From the IMG/VR virus record IMGVR_UViG_3300022934_000049, positions 1-43,083 of that record: DNA of 43,083 nucleotides; one strand, given 5' to 3'. Below, piece by piece: positions 1-8,601 of this stretch. How positions within the stretch are numbered: position 1 is the stretch's first letter; each line of letters starts with the position of its first letter. This stretch comes from a virus. The notes beneath the pieces were generated by a model, which did no database searches, was not told where the DNA came from, and worked only from the letters and a program-made list of their open reading frames with translations. A program made the translations under genes and the position numbers.

Positions 1-140
1 TTCGGATACGCTTTCCGGTGCAACTCGCTAATTTTGTCGTTGTCGAGCGACTTTAGATATTCCGCTGATGTTTCCGGGAATAACGCTTGCTGTCCCGCCT
101 CGGCATATTCTTTATTCCGTAGGAGTATTTGCTTAATTCC
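1..140. repeat. Terminal overlap of a circular assembly (left copy)
   Basis: This stretch matches 42944-43083 base for base except position 14 (T here, G at 42957). It contains no repeat structure of its own and sits in the middle of a coding frame that reads through without a stop. It is therefore best read as the overlap of a circular or circularly permuted genome of 42943 bp, not as a functional terminal repeat. The mismatch changes a Lys codon (AAA) here to Gln (CAA) in the other copy, either strain variation or an error at the contig edge. Confidence 0.93.
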
Positions 141-2717
141 GCTACCGTCTTGCGGCTCCTCACCAAAAGCATCTGAGTAAATTTTTTGTAGCTGCGATCT
201 CGCGTCCATGTTTGGTTCGACCTTCGTTGGCTCCGGCTCAACGTGTTCGTATGGCTCGAGATGTTGCGGCTCAATAAGTGTTTCCTTGGATTCTCGCTGC
301 TGCTCTAGCTGCGGTTTTGTTTTATACCCCTCGTCACTCGGGGACTGTAGTTTTTGTTCACTACCCTGCCTTTGAATAAATGTCGGCCTAAGCGATTCTT
401 CTGTGTCGGTGGTTTCGTCCGCTGCGTATTGATCTGGGTCGCTGAACGTGCCTTCTTCTATGTCCTCTAACGCGCGTCTGAGTTTTCCGATTGTCGGATT
501 GTAGAGCGCAAAATTTTCGTCTTTGAAGTCCACGTAAATAATGCTTGGAGCGACTTCACTGATGTATCTTGCCAATGTCCGAAACTGTGAAGTCGTTGGC
601 ATCTTCGGGGTGTCTATTAGCGCCGCTTCCGCATCGAATCTAATAGCGTTAGCGTTTTCCAAAATGTGCATGAGCTTATGGTACTGGCTGTAGTCACGGC
701 CCATGTCCGGCTTCAGCCCCCATCTTTCCGCAGCTTCGTCTGTCATAACTGCGTCACGGTGGTCGATCACTCGATTGCCGTCTCGCGAGTCGCCACTTAG
801 GTCGAGCAGCGTTCCGTCGTTTGCAATAAAGCCCGCCGATTGCAGAGAGTCCGTTTCTGGGTATTGATTTCGCAGCCATTCGTCGTACTGATGCGGCTCC
901 ATCTGCTCCGGCTCATACGCGATTCCGTTGTAATTTTTCTCGCCTATTCTTGTGGGTTTACCATATTGATTAAAACCGCGTTTTGCTTGCCTATCGAGCA
1001 ATCGCATTAACGTCCTACCGCTGTCCGTTTTCCAATCCAGTTCTTCCTCGCCAACGTGAAAGCCCGCAATGTTCAGACTATTTTCCCTGCGATACGGGCC
1101 GGTATGGTAGGACGCAAACGCTACCGTTGCTAATTCCTCGTCGGATATGTCGGGGATCATTTCCGCAAACAAGTTTTTATCTTGTATTAGCGCGTCGATG
1201 CTTTCGCCGTGCGGTAGATCATCTTCGTCGTACTGCTCGTAGTCCGTCACCATGTCCTCGAACGCTTCTTGAGCGTTGAGCAGTCGATTGTCGAGCACGC
1301 GATTAGCTGTCTCGCTTTCGTACTTGTCTAGCTTGTCACGCAGTCCAGCAATTAGCTCGAATCCTTTTGGCACTGGTGGCTCGTCCGTCCCCACTTGCTG
1401 CTGTAGCTCCTTCACGTCTCGCAGCGTGATGTTTTTAAGATTGAGCGTTCCCTTTGCTCTCTGCTTCCAGAAGCCGAGGTTTTGCTGCACGTGCTGAAAA
1501 AGATAATATGCGTAATCGGGTAAGAGCTGTTCCGAGTCCACCGTAATCCCAATCGACTCTGGCCTGAAATCCTTGTGCGGTGTTCCGACGGTATCCTCCC
1601 CACCTTTTCGCTGAATCCAGAAGTCCGCGTTCGGATCGTTGGTTCTAGCCGTGAACGCTGGCCCTCGCGGTGTCGTTCTCGGGAATTGGCCCTCGATCCT
1701 ATCTAACGCTTCGCGCAAATCGTCCACGTGAAAGCCTAGTTCGTCCGACTCGTTTGCTATTAGCTCGTCGATAGAAGCGTCTAGTTCTCGCCACTGGTGC
1801 GGGTACAGAGGGTTTACTCGTTCGCCCTGCTCCACTCCGTCGTTGTATTCAAGCACCTCTCGCATGTCGTCAACGTAATCTCTCACGTTGTCCGAGTGGG
1901 TTTCTTCGTCGAAGTGACCGTGCTCGCGCATGAGCGTGCGACCGTGCTTTGCTTGACCCCAATCGTCGTGCTGTGCTTCGCTGCTCGTTGGGTCGATCTT
2001 TGTGAGCTTGCCCGTGTCGAATATGCGTATGCGACCGTCTGCATCTACCCCGTGCTGTATGCGGTCGTTCAGTCGCCACCCAGCGTCGTGGAACGCTTTG
2101 AGCTTTGCTCGATATTCTTTGATTTGGTCGGAAGATAGCTGGCCGCCGATTTCGACCTTGGGCATAAACGTGAATCCCTTTTCGCCGTGCTCCTCGAACT
2201 CCTGCGGGAGCAAGATATCGTGGCCCTCGCTTATCGCTTGGTTAGTCACCTCTGCCTGCCTGCGAGCGTCCGCGATTGCGTGGTGATGGGCGCGGTGGTT
2301 CTGCAAGTTGTAAGGAACGGTCGTCGTAACTTTGCCGACTCTGCCCTCGCCTACATCGAATACCATCCCGTCGTCGCCCTTGCCGAGCCACTTCGCGCGT
2401 CCCTCGCGGATCGCGTTTATGTGGTGGTTCGACGGGTGCTCCGGAACGTCAACTTTCTGGTTTAGATCGTCCGCAAAGTGCTTTACGGAGTCTCTTGGCA
2501 TTGTGTACGTGCCGCCAGTCTCAGAGCTTACGGTAGCGGAATGTCCATCGCTTTCAGTAACCGTGAATTTCGCGTCCCCAGTGATGCGTCTCTCACCGTC
2601 CGCGTCGGAATAGATCGGAACATTGAAAGTCTGCCCGACTTCGTGTCCCAATCTTTTGGGTTGTTGCGGGCCTCCCTGCCCGTCAATCGAATCTTCTTCG
2701 AGTCCGTACCTATCTAC
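1..2717 (-). CDS. Giant polyvalent protein, N-terminal part (continues at 43083)
   Basis: The minus frame is open from 2792 to base 1 and continues from the right end of the window down to 40507, about 1717 residues from 2717. No well-placed start was found: the first in-frame ATG (2499-2501) has no Shine-Dalgarno. The frame is -1 relative to the preceding gene, which ends in nine A residues, so expression by frameshift is favoured. Counting from 2717, residues about 110-245 look kinase-like: a glycine loop GKGDDGMVF, a following VGKV lysine, and later FHDAGWRLND and IFDTG resembling catalytic and DFG segments, with no C-lobe. Residues about 350-440 resemble an HsdS target-recognition domain (EDTVGTP, LLPDYAYYLF, AKGTLNLKNI). 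Residues about 625-740 hold a GFIANDGTLLDLSG...DHRDAV module without known function. A Glu/Pro-rich linker follows. It is probably packaged and injected. Domain calls are by eye; only the open frame is certain. Confidence 0.7.
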
Positions 2718-4081
2718 TTTTTTTTTAAGTCGGCTTGGTATCTCGCAACCGCTTCGCCAAACGTGCTGAAAAGTGATTGCTGGTCTGGGTGGTCATTCAT
2801 TCTGTCGAACATGAGTCCCTGCTTTGCCTTTTCTTTTTCGTTTTCCAGTTTGAACTTGTTTTGCTTGGTCGTTTTCTTGCCCGTTCCCTCGAATAGACCG
2901 AGCTGGTCGCCTTCTTCCGCTTCTTCGTTGTCTATTTCCTTGCTTGGCATGACGATACCCGATTTCTCGGGCTTATTGTCTGCTTGCAATCTGTCTACTT
3001 CTTTCTTGCCGTAAGTCTGCTGAGACTTGTAGTCGTCCTCGTCATCGTACATTGCACGCTCGAGCGGTGTCATGCTTTCCCACGTCTTTGCTTTTTCTTC
3101 GGTCGCTGCGGCGTAGCTGTCGGCTTGAAAGCGTCGTCTCCCGAGCACGGTGTCGAGCAACGTGTCTCTAGCGCCCTTTGCTGCCCGCTGCCCTAGCTGG
3201 ATACCCTTGGCGTTACCGAATCCTTCGACCAATCCCTCGCCGAATCGACGCATTGCGGATTTTCGCGGTTCCGGTGCGTAGCCTGTTCGCTCGAGAATTG
3301 CACGTAGAGCTTTTTGCATACCCTGCCCGTGAACTGCGGCTCGCAATCCGTCCGCTGTGTCGATCAACTTAGCTCCCCGCAATCCGATCATTTCCGCGAA
3401 CTGCGAGATTTCCTGTGGCGTTGCATCGAACGCTCCGGCGGCCATGAGATGATCCTCGAGCCACTGATCTTGCCCAGCGAGCCTTTTGCCACGGTCGATT
3501 GCGTCCTGCCGCCACGCATTTTCTTGGGGCGTGCGTTCTACCGGCGGTGCAATTAACTCCGGCTCCGGTTCTGGTGGCGGCGGGGGCTGCGGCGGCCCTT
3601 GCTGCTGTGCCGGTTGCGGTTGTGGTTTTGGTTGTGGTTTTGGTTGCTGTTGCTCTTGGGCCGGTGGGTTTCCTAATACTTGCTCGACGAGCGACGGATC
3701 TTTACGGAGCATTTGCAGCGCCGCGTCCTTGCCTCCTCTGCCTATTCCTTTTGCTAATTCTTGCACTGCTTGTTTGAAACTAGGCGATTCCTCGTTCACT
3801 TGCTGCGGGGGTGCTCCGCTCCCTGCTGGGCTTACTCCGCTCGGCCACCCTGCCTGCTTTGCCTGCTCCGCGAAGCTCGGCTCCGCCTCTGGCTCGCCGC
3901 CTATGGGCGTAAACTCTGTCGGCTTCATCTGCTCTTGCTTTATTGGCCCGATTGGGCCTGCTGGTGGTCGCTTCGGCTTGTTGAGTTTTGCTGTGCCTGC
4001 AACTGGTTCAAGACTCGTTGCGTCCGGCGTGCTTCGTTCCGGCTTTTCTTCATTCACGTCGGCGTAGATGTCACGGATCAT
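2714..4081 (-). CDS. Portal-proximal head protein, Pro/Gln-rich, 455 aa (frameshift donor)
   Basis: I do not recognise a family. The ATG overlaps the portal stop as ATGA, so it is translationally coupled to the portal. The N-terminal half is low-complexity (Pro, Gly, Glu), with an extreme stretch of QPKPQPKPQPQP type followed by PPPPPEPEPE at about residues 143-175. The C-terminal half is helical and charged (DHLMAAGAFDATPQEISQFA, then RRFGEGLVEGFGNAKG). In Mu-like phages this position holds the minor head protein F, but I see no gpF signature. It ends ADLKKK at an A9 slippery run, so part of the product is probably extended into the polyvalent protein. A structural role as the anchor that packages that extension is inference. 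Confidence 0.75.
   Translation of the reverse strand: MIRDIYADVNEEKPERSTPDATSLEPVAGTAKLNKPKRPPAGPIGPIKQEQMKPTEFTPIGGEPEAEPSFAEQAKQAGWPSGVSPAGSGAPPQQVNEESPSFKQAVQELAKGIGRGGKDAALQMLRKDPSLVEQVLGNPPAQEQQQPKPQPKPQPQPAQQQGPPQPPPPPEPEPELIAPPVERTPQENAWRQDAIDRGKRLAGQDQWLEDHLMAAGAFDATPQEISQFAEMIGLRGAKLIDTADGLRAAVHGQGMQKALRAILERTGYAPEPRKSAMRRFGEGLVEGFGNAKGIQLGQRAAKGARDTLLDTVLGRRRFQADSYAAATEEKAKTWESMTPLERAMYDDEDDYKSQQTYGKKEVDRLQADNKPEKSGIVMPSKEIDNEEAEEGDQLGLFEGTGKKTTKQNKFKLENEKEKAKQGLMFDRMNDHPDQQSLFSTFGEAVARYQADLKKK
2717..2726 (-). promoter_or_regulatory. Probable -1 frameshift site A AAA AAG (A9 run) joining the 455-aa protein to the polyvalent protein
   Basis: The upstream gene ends TTA AAA AAA AAG TAG. 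Nine consecutive A plus G give the classical slippery heptamer A AAA AAG directly before the stop. A one-base backward slip reads KKK then VDRYGLEED and enters the 1717-residue frame. Two small hairpins lie downstream on the mRNA, at 2687-2701 (TCGAA/TTCGA) and 2667-2682 (CGGGC/GCCCG). The absence of a start with a Shine-Dalgarno in the downstream frame supports recoding. Transcriptional slippage on A9 would give the same product; an assembly indel in the homopolymer is the main alternative. Confidence 0.6.
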
Positions 4082-5673
4082 AGGTAGGTTTCCACTCTAT
4101 TCTTAAAGGCTCTACGCATTGCTGCGCCGTTTGCTGAGTTTTGTTCTATTACCTGCCCGAGGTCGATGGGCTTTGTGGCTGGCTCGCCGGGTGCTGGCAT
4201 TGCCGACATTTGTGCCTCGACTTCTGGCTGCTGCATCGCCGCCATTCCTGCTTGCATGAAAGCGGGATTCTGTAGCACCTCGTCACTTGCGTCCGGCATG
4301 GAAACGCCGATGGTGTCGGCAACTTCGTCGGCCTTAATTTTCATCCCCATATCCCACGCCATTTTCATCGACGCGAGCCTGCGGTCGCTGTCCGGTTCTT
4401 CGGTGCTAATACGGAACTGCAAGCGTATTCCAGCACTGGACGGGAAATTCCAGAGCTGCAACGGACGAAGAAAATCGGTCGTAATCGTTTCCTCGAGATT
4501 TACGCTGTCGTACTGCACGATGTCCGCAAGGGTAGCGAGATGTGCGTCGGCAACTCCCGAACCGAGTCCCGTTGCTTCCGCTTCGCTACTGAGCACCTGC
4601 CCGAGAATGAATCGCTTTATCTTGTGGCCCCAGTACGTGCGGATCATGTCGATTGTCGTGTTGATCCCGCCTAAGCCCGGCTCGATTAGTCTCGGAACGA
4701 ATAGCTCTTGATCTTCGCCCGGCTGGATCGGTGCGAGAATGATAGTACGCCCTCCGCCCATTGCTTCTTCGGCGGCTTTTTCCGTCGCTGCTTTTTGCGC
4801 TGGGCTTCCTGCTTGGTAGGGCCATATTTCCACGCCAAACGCCGCTCGGTCGAGATACTCTACAACTCGCTGTAGGCACTCAATCATCGCGTACCAATCC
4901 CAATAGATGTAGTCGCGAATACCAACCCCGTTAATTCTGCCCGCTAGTTTCGGCTCGAAAAACGGCGCGTCCTCAATCATGTGCTTGTGAACTACCGCTT
5001 GCCGTCGCTCCCACTTGTCCAGCCAATAAACAAGCCCTTCCTCCGTCGGCTGCACTTTCTGCACCACCTCTCCGGTCGTCGGGTCGAGATAGTTTCGCGG
5101 TGCTGAGTACGCCGTGCTAACGCGGATTCCCACCTGCCCGTCCACGTGCTTTAGCGTGCCGTCGTCGAACCTGAATTTCAGCTTATCGCCGTTACGTGGC
5201 GACCACTTCGAGCAACAAATACGGTTCACTCCGCCGATTTGCTTATTCTCGAACGTGCCGAGCGTCATATATCGCCCGTACCATAAAGCCTCGAGCAAGC
5301 ATCGCCGCATCTCGGTGAATCGTGGAGTTTCCTGCAAGATGTCGGTCATGCACCTGACAAGCTCTTGCTGCTCGTAGCTGCTGCTGTCCTCTGGCTCAAT
5401 CGACCAGTTTTGTAGGGCAACCGCTCTTTGCCGTGCGTGCAAACTTTCCATGATGCCGCAATCGTTACGCATTCGGTAAGCGTTTTCGCGGCTGTCGTTA
5501 ATCGCTTGGTCGGCGGAAAGATACGAGTACGAGACAAGCCCGTAGCGCCCATTTACCGATGAAACGTGCGGTAGAATCTCGCGGTTAAAGTTAGGTGCTC
5601 CGCTAGTTCCTGCTGCCGGATCTTTTGGCCTGCTGTAAAGAAACTCGGCGGGTAGTGCAGCGTCGTTTGCCAT
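4078..5673 (-). CDS. Portal protein (DUF935 / Mu gp29-like), 531 aa
   Basis: Forms the dodecameric ring at the capsid vertex through which DNA is packaged and ejected. Family features visible: an N-terminal RNDCGIMESLHARQRAVALQ segment, WSIEPEDSS, a central LLEALWYGRYMTLGTFE segment, WSPRNGDKLKFRFDDG, and a long helix around AAFGVEIWPYQAG leading to a GGGRTIILAPIQPGED turn typical of DUF935 portals. The length fits the family. The start is an ATG two bases after the TAA of the KTSC gene; the stop overlaps the next ATG. Position immediately after terminase and before the head operon supports the call. Confidence 0.85.
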   Translation of the reverse strand: MANDAALPAEFLYSRPKDPAAGTSGAPNFNREILPHVSSVNGRYGLVSYSYLSADQAINDSRENAYRMRNDCGIMESLHARQRAVALQNWSIEPEDSSSYEQQELVRCMTDILQETPRFTEMRRCLLEALWYGRYMTLGTFENKQIGGVNRICCSKWSPRNGDKLKFRFDDGTLKHVDGQVGIRVSTAYSAPRNYLDPTTGEVVQKVQPTEEGLVYWLDKWERRQAVVHKHMIEDAPFFEPKLAGRINGVGIRDYIYWDWYAMIECLQRVVEYLDRAAFGVEIWPYQAGSPAQKAATEKAAEEAMGGGRTIILAPIQPGEDQELFVPRLIEPGLGGINTTIDMIRTYWGHKIKRFILGQVLSSEAEATGLGSGVADAHLATLADIVQYDSVNLEETITTDFLRPLQLWNFPSSAGIRLQFRISTEEPDSDRRLASMKMAWDMGMKIKADEVADTIGVSMPDASDEVLQNPAFMQAGMAAMQQPEVEAQMSAMPAPGEPATKPIDLGQVIEQNSANGAAMRRAFKNRVETYL

Positions 5674-5675
5674 TA

Positions 5676-6644
5676 TTAGCCTCTATTCGGTGTTCCACGG
5701 TCGGGGTTGCCTCGCTCCGGCGTTGCAAAATCTTGCGGGGGAAGCGTGCTACGCATGAATCCTCGTCGCTGCAACTCTCTCTCGCGTTCCGATGCGTTCG
5801 CCGGAAGTCTAGCATTAACGGCACTGGGCCTGCCAACTGGTTTTAGGTAGCGTGTCTTGAATCCCTTTGCTGTCGCTTTTCGCGGCACGTAGTCGCCGGT
5901 GACGGAAATTAGCCGATATTGCACCTGATGCCCGAAAATCGTTCCACGGACTCGCAAATGATCCCAAACGGCTGAACCCGCTGACTCTGCTGCCTGAGCG
6001 CGGAAAGCCCTGTATTTCTGCACCGTCACGCCGTAGTAAGCGTATGTCGGCCCGGGGCCTTGTCTGGGCTGGTTCTTGCTTGCGGCTTTTGCGAGAAACG
6101 TAACGTAGAGCACGCCGCTGTATTTGCTTTCCGGCTGATAGTAATAGCTGTAGACGTTAGAGCTTGCGACTTGCACCGCTCCTTCCATCGCTAGCTGGAA
6201 TTCTTCCTCGTCGTAATCAATGCCACGACCCAGCACTTCGATTTCGTCCTCCGGCTCGTCTTGTTCCTGAGCACGTCGGCGATACCACTCCGCTATCCAT
6301 TCGTCCTCGTCTGCTCGCCTGCCCGACGGGAACGGTGGCGGAATCCGTCCCGAACCTTCTTGGCCGGGCGGCACTGGTGGCGGTGGTGGTGGTGGTGGAG
6401 TCGGGCCGAATGGTGGTGGAACCGGAGCTTCCTGCAATTCCTGCTGCGGCACTCGCTGTTCTCTGGATCTCAAGCCCATTTCCTCGAGCCGTCTGCGTAT
6501 CGACCTGCCGATTCCTTGTCCTCGCTCAATCGGCGGCTTTGCAATTCGCACGGTTTCGGGCTGTTGTCGGCGCGTGCCGAGTCCGCCGGGTCTGCCGGAC
6601 AATACGCTGCGGGATAGCCTTGCTAAACGGCTGAGAGTGCTCAT
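5676..6644 (-). CDS. KTSC-domain protein with polyproline N-terminus, 322 aa
   Basis: The N-terminal 110 residues are basic then proline-rich (PTPPPPPPPPVPPG). Residues about 158-233 fit the KTSC fold: SSNVYSYYYQPESKYSGVLY, VTFLAKAAS, TYAYYGVTVQKYRAF and a small-residue helix AESAGSAVW. KTSC domains occur in phage structural and polyvalent proteins and in lysyl-tRNA-synthetase-associated contexts; their role in phages is not established. The C-terminus is basic and ends in PERGNPDRGTPNRG-type repeats. Start and the terminase stop share TAATG, so translation is coupled. Lying between terminase and portal, it may be a minor head protein; this is inference. Confidence 0.7.
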   Translation of the reverse strand: MSTLSRLARLSRSVLSGRPGGLGTRRQQPETVRIAKPPIERGQGIGRSIRRRLEEMGLRSREQRVPQQELQEAPVPPPFGPTPPPPPPPPVPPGQEGSGRIPPPFPSGRRADEDEWIAEWYRRRAQEQDEPEDEIEVLGRGIDYDEEEFQLAMEGAVQVASSNVYSYYYQPESKYSGVLYVTFLAKAASKNQPRQGPGPTYAYYGVTVQKYRAFRAQAAESAGSAVWDHLRVRGTIFGHQVQYRLISVTGDYVPRKATAKGFKTRYLKPVGRPSAVNARLPANASERERELQRRGFMRSTLPPQDFATPERGNPDRGTPNRG

Positions 6645-8065
6645 TACCTGACCCTGTTGTAAAGGTTGCGCCGCCCTCGCCCTCCGCTAAGTGATTGTAA
6701 GCTCTTTCCGAACTGATTGGTTTCTACTTGGTGACGCTTGCGGTCTGCAACCGCATCTTCCGGCTGAGTGAGAGCGGCTAATCGGTTCAGCCCAGCACTA
6801 GCCGCGTCAACTTGGTCAGCCTGTGCTGACTCGGGAAACGCACTCAATTCGCTGAGAAACTCTTGATTCCACTGTCCTTTGACAATCCGCACGTTACCGG
6901 CTTCCGCCTGAGCCGCTAGTGGTTGTGCTCGAGTAATCTTTGCCTGACCCGGCAATTTTACGCCGCCTACGTTTCGTTGAGCTGAACCGCTCGCCAAGTC
7001 TCGGTAGACCGGATAGCCCGCGAGCATCTTTATCATTTGCTGCATGACCTCCTTGCCTCCCGAGCCGCCTTCCTGTTCGGCGTAAATTAGCACCTCTCCT
7101 TTAAACTCCTCCGCGTCCGCCTGAGCTGTTTGCAGAATCACCGTGTCGCGGTCTGCTGGCGACCACTGCCCTCTCACAACGTCCTCGATATAAAAGATTC
7201 CCCTCGGGCAGCGTGCGACTCTCACGCCCGCCGTGTACGAGCTGGTGCTGATCGTACTCGCCGCTTTATCCCAATAGCGGACTCTCAGTGCTTCCCTCGG
7301 TGCGTAATCGACCGGCTGGAACCACTCTCGCCGGAACATAAGCCCGTCGATGTCGATGAACTGCCCGCCAAGTTCCTGAGCCGCCAATAGCGGGCTTAGG
7401 TCTTGCTGCATCGAGTCGAAGAAGTCCTCGGGCAAAAACGGGTTGTCTGCCGTGCTCGCTTGTATGAGCTTCACGCCTTTTTTCGGAACGTAAGGAACGC
7501 CCTGTATCGTCACCTGATTCGGCTCGTCGCCGTTTGCTCTCGAGTAGCATAGCTCGAACGTCCAGTGGCTTCGCCCGCGTGGTGTCATAGTGAGAATTGT
7601 CGGCCCCATTACTCCGCCGCGCCGTAGCGTAGCCCTCGCGATCCGCATTGCGTCGATAGGTTGGTAACTGGCTTCGTCGAGCCATAGACCCGATTTGTTC
7701 GGCCCTCGCAGCTTGTCCGGCTTTTCCGCCGACCTGAATACAATGTGAGCTTCTCCGCCGTCTAGCGTCTGCCACCATATCCTCGGGTACGGACTCATGA
7801 CGACACGATTCAAACAGTTCAGCTTCTCGCAATTCTCAATAAACGTCGGCACGGTCGTCTCGAGACTCACGCCCGCGTCCGGGCTGACCGCCATCCACTG
7901 ATCGTCGTTGCGTGCTCGCGTGATGATCCGATAGCTACCGATGAAGGTTTTGCCACCCCCACGCCCGCACACCATCGCAGTGATGGGCGCATCGCTAGCG
8001 AGGAAGTCTGCTTGCACTTGGCTAATTGGCAGAACATTAACGGCTTCGTCGTTCGCAGCAATCAT
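6644..8065 (-). CDS. Terminase large subunit, 473 aa
   Basis: ATP-driven DNA packaging motor and headful or site-specific nuclease. The ATPase domain shows Walker A GRGGGKT at residues 34-40, Walker B LWLDE at 127-131 and the coupling motif TMTPRG at 159-164. The C-terminal RNase H-like nuclease has the first acidic residue in RYWDKAAS (Asp266), a second segment FYIEDVVRGQWSPADRD, and IYAEQEGGSGGKE with Glu330/Glu332. The length is normal for the family. ATG overlaps the small-terminase stop as ATGA. The nuclease motifs are intact, so the protein should be active. Confidence 0.95.
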   Translation of the reverse strand: MIAANDEAVNVLPISQVQADFLASDAPITAMVCGRGGGKTFIGSYRIITRARNDDQWMAVSPDAGVSLETTVPTFIENCEKLNCLNRVVMSPYPRIWWQTLDGGEAHIVFRSAEKPDKLRGPNKSGLWLDEASYQPIDAMRIARATLRRGGVMGPTILTMTPRGRSHWTFELCYSRANGDEPNQVTIQGVPYVPKKGVKLIQASTADNPFLPEDFFDSMQQDLSPLLAAQELGGQFIDIDGLMFRREWFQPVDYAPREALRVRYWDKAASTISTSSYTAGVRVARCPRGIFYIEDVVRGQWSPADRDTVILQTAQADAEEFKGEVLIYAEQEGGSGGKEVMQQMIKMLAGYPVYRDLASGSAQRNVGGVKLPGQAKITRAQPLAAQAEAGNVRIVKGQWNQEFLSELSAFPESAQADQVDAASAGLNRLAALTQPEDAVADRKRHQVETNQFGKSLQSLSGGRGRRNLYNRVR

Positions 8066-8598
8066 TTCTTCGCTTTTACGTCAATCACGGCCATTTCTTC
8101 GAGCTGCTTGTAGTTCATCTGTTGCAGCGCGTCGATTTCTCCGCGACTGTGAACAATGACCTCGATCAACCCGCTACGAGCAAGAGGATCTACTTTTCCG
8201 CCGTCGTCTTTGTGAGCCGCGACTATATTCCCGATTGCGGTATTTGCTTTTTCCGCAAGAGCAAGAAATCGCGGATCGCCGGGCGGATTGTCCGCTGATT
8301 TGCTTTTATCAAACGACTCAAACGCGAGCGACAAAATGTGCCGCTGCGTCATCAATACCGTTTCCACAAGTTCCTGATGCAGCTCCGCACGTTCTTGCTT
8401 CCACGCTTCGCGTCCACGGTCGATTGCTTTGTAAACCGTCCTTGGAGCCATTGCGAGCGTGTCGGCAATTTCCTGTGTGGAATAACCTTCGAGGTGCATA
8501 CGTAACGCCTCGCAGTCGCGGACGGCTGCTTTAGTCGCTACGTCTTTTTGCTGCCTTCTTACTAGGGCCGAGGTTTTATTGGGCTTGTCTTTCGCCAA
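8062..8598 (-). CDS. Terminase small subunit, 178 aa (TTG start)
   Basis: DNA-recognition subunit that delivers the genome to the large terminase. A helix-turn-helix lies at about residues 38-60 (YSTQEIADTLAMAPRTVYKA), followed by a long helical oligomerisation region, as in small terminases. The start is TTG at 8596-8598, chosen because GGGGAG stands six bases upstream and the frame opens there; no ATG is better placed. It follows the stop of the 351-residue gene by only three bases and overlaps the large subunit by four. The family call rests on HTH plus position. Confidence 0.8.
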   Translation of the reverse strand: MAKDKPNKTSALVRRQQKDVATKAAVRDCEALRMHLEGYSTQEIADTLAMAPRTVYKAIDRGREAWKQERAELHQELVETVLMTQRHILSLAFESFDKSKSADNPPGDPRFLALAEKANTAIGNIVAAHKDDGGKVDPLARSGLIEVIVHSRGEIDALQQMNYKQLEEMAVIDVKAKK

Positions 8599-8601
8599 TT
8601 T

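Noticed and set aside
2478-3014. Plus-strand 178-residue open frame
   Set aside because: Lies opposite the frameshift junction and the end of the 455-residue gene; no start signal and Ser/Phe-rich shadow composition.
3486-4067. Plus-strand 193-residue Gly/Cys-rich open frame opposite the 455-residue gene
   Set aside because: It is the antisense shadow of the Pro/Gln-rich repeats of the minus-strand gene; no ribosome site, low-complexity composition, and the minus gene is coupled to the portal.
7266-7832. Minus-strand 188-residue frame inside the large terminase
   Set aside because: Out-of-frame Arg-rich shadow of a gene with intact Walker and nuclease motifs.
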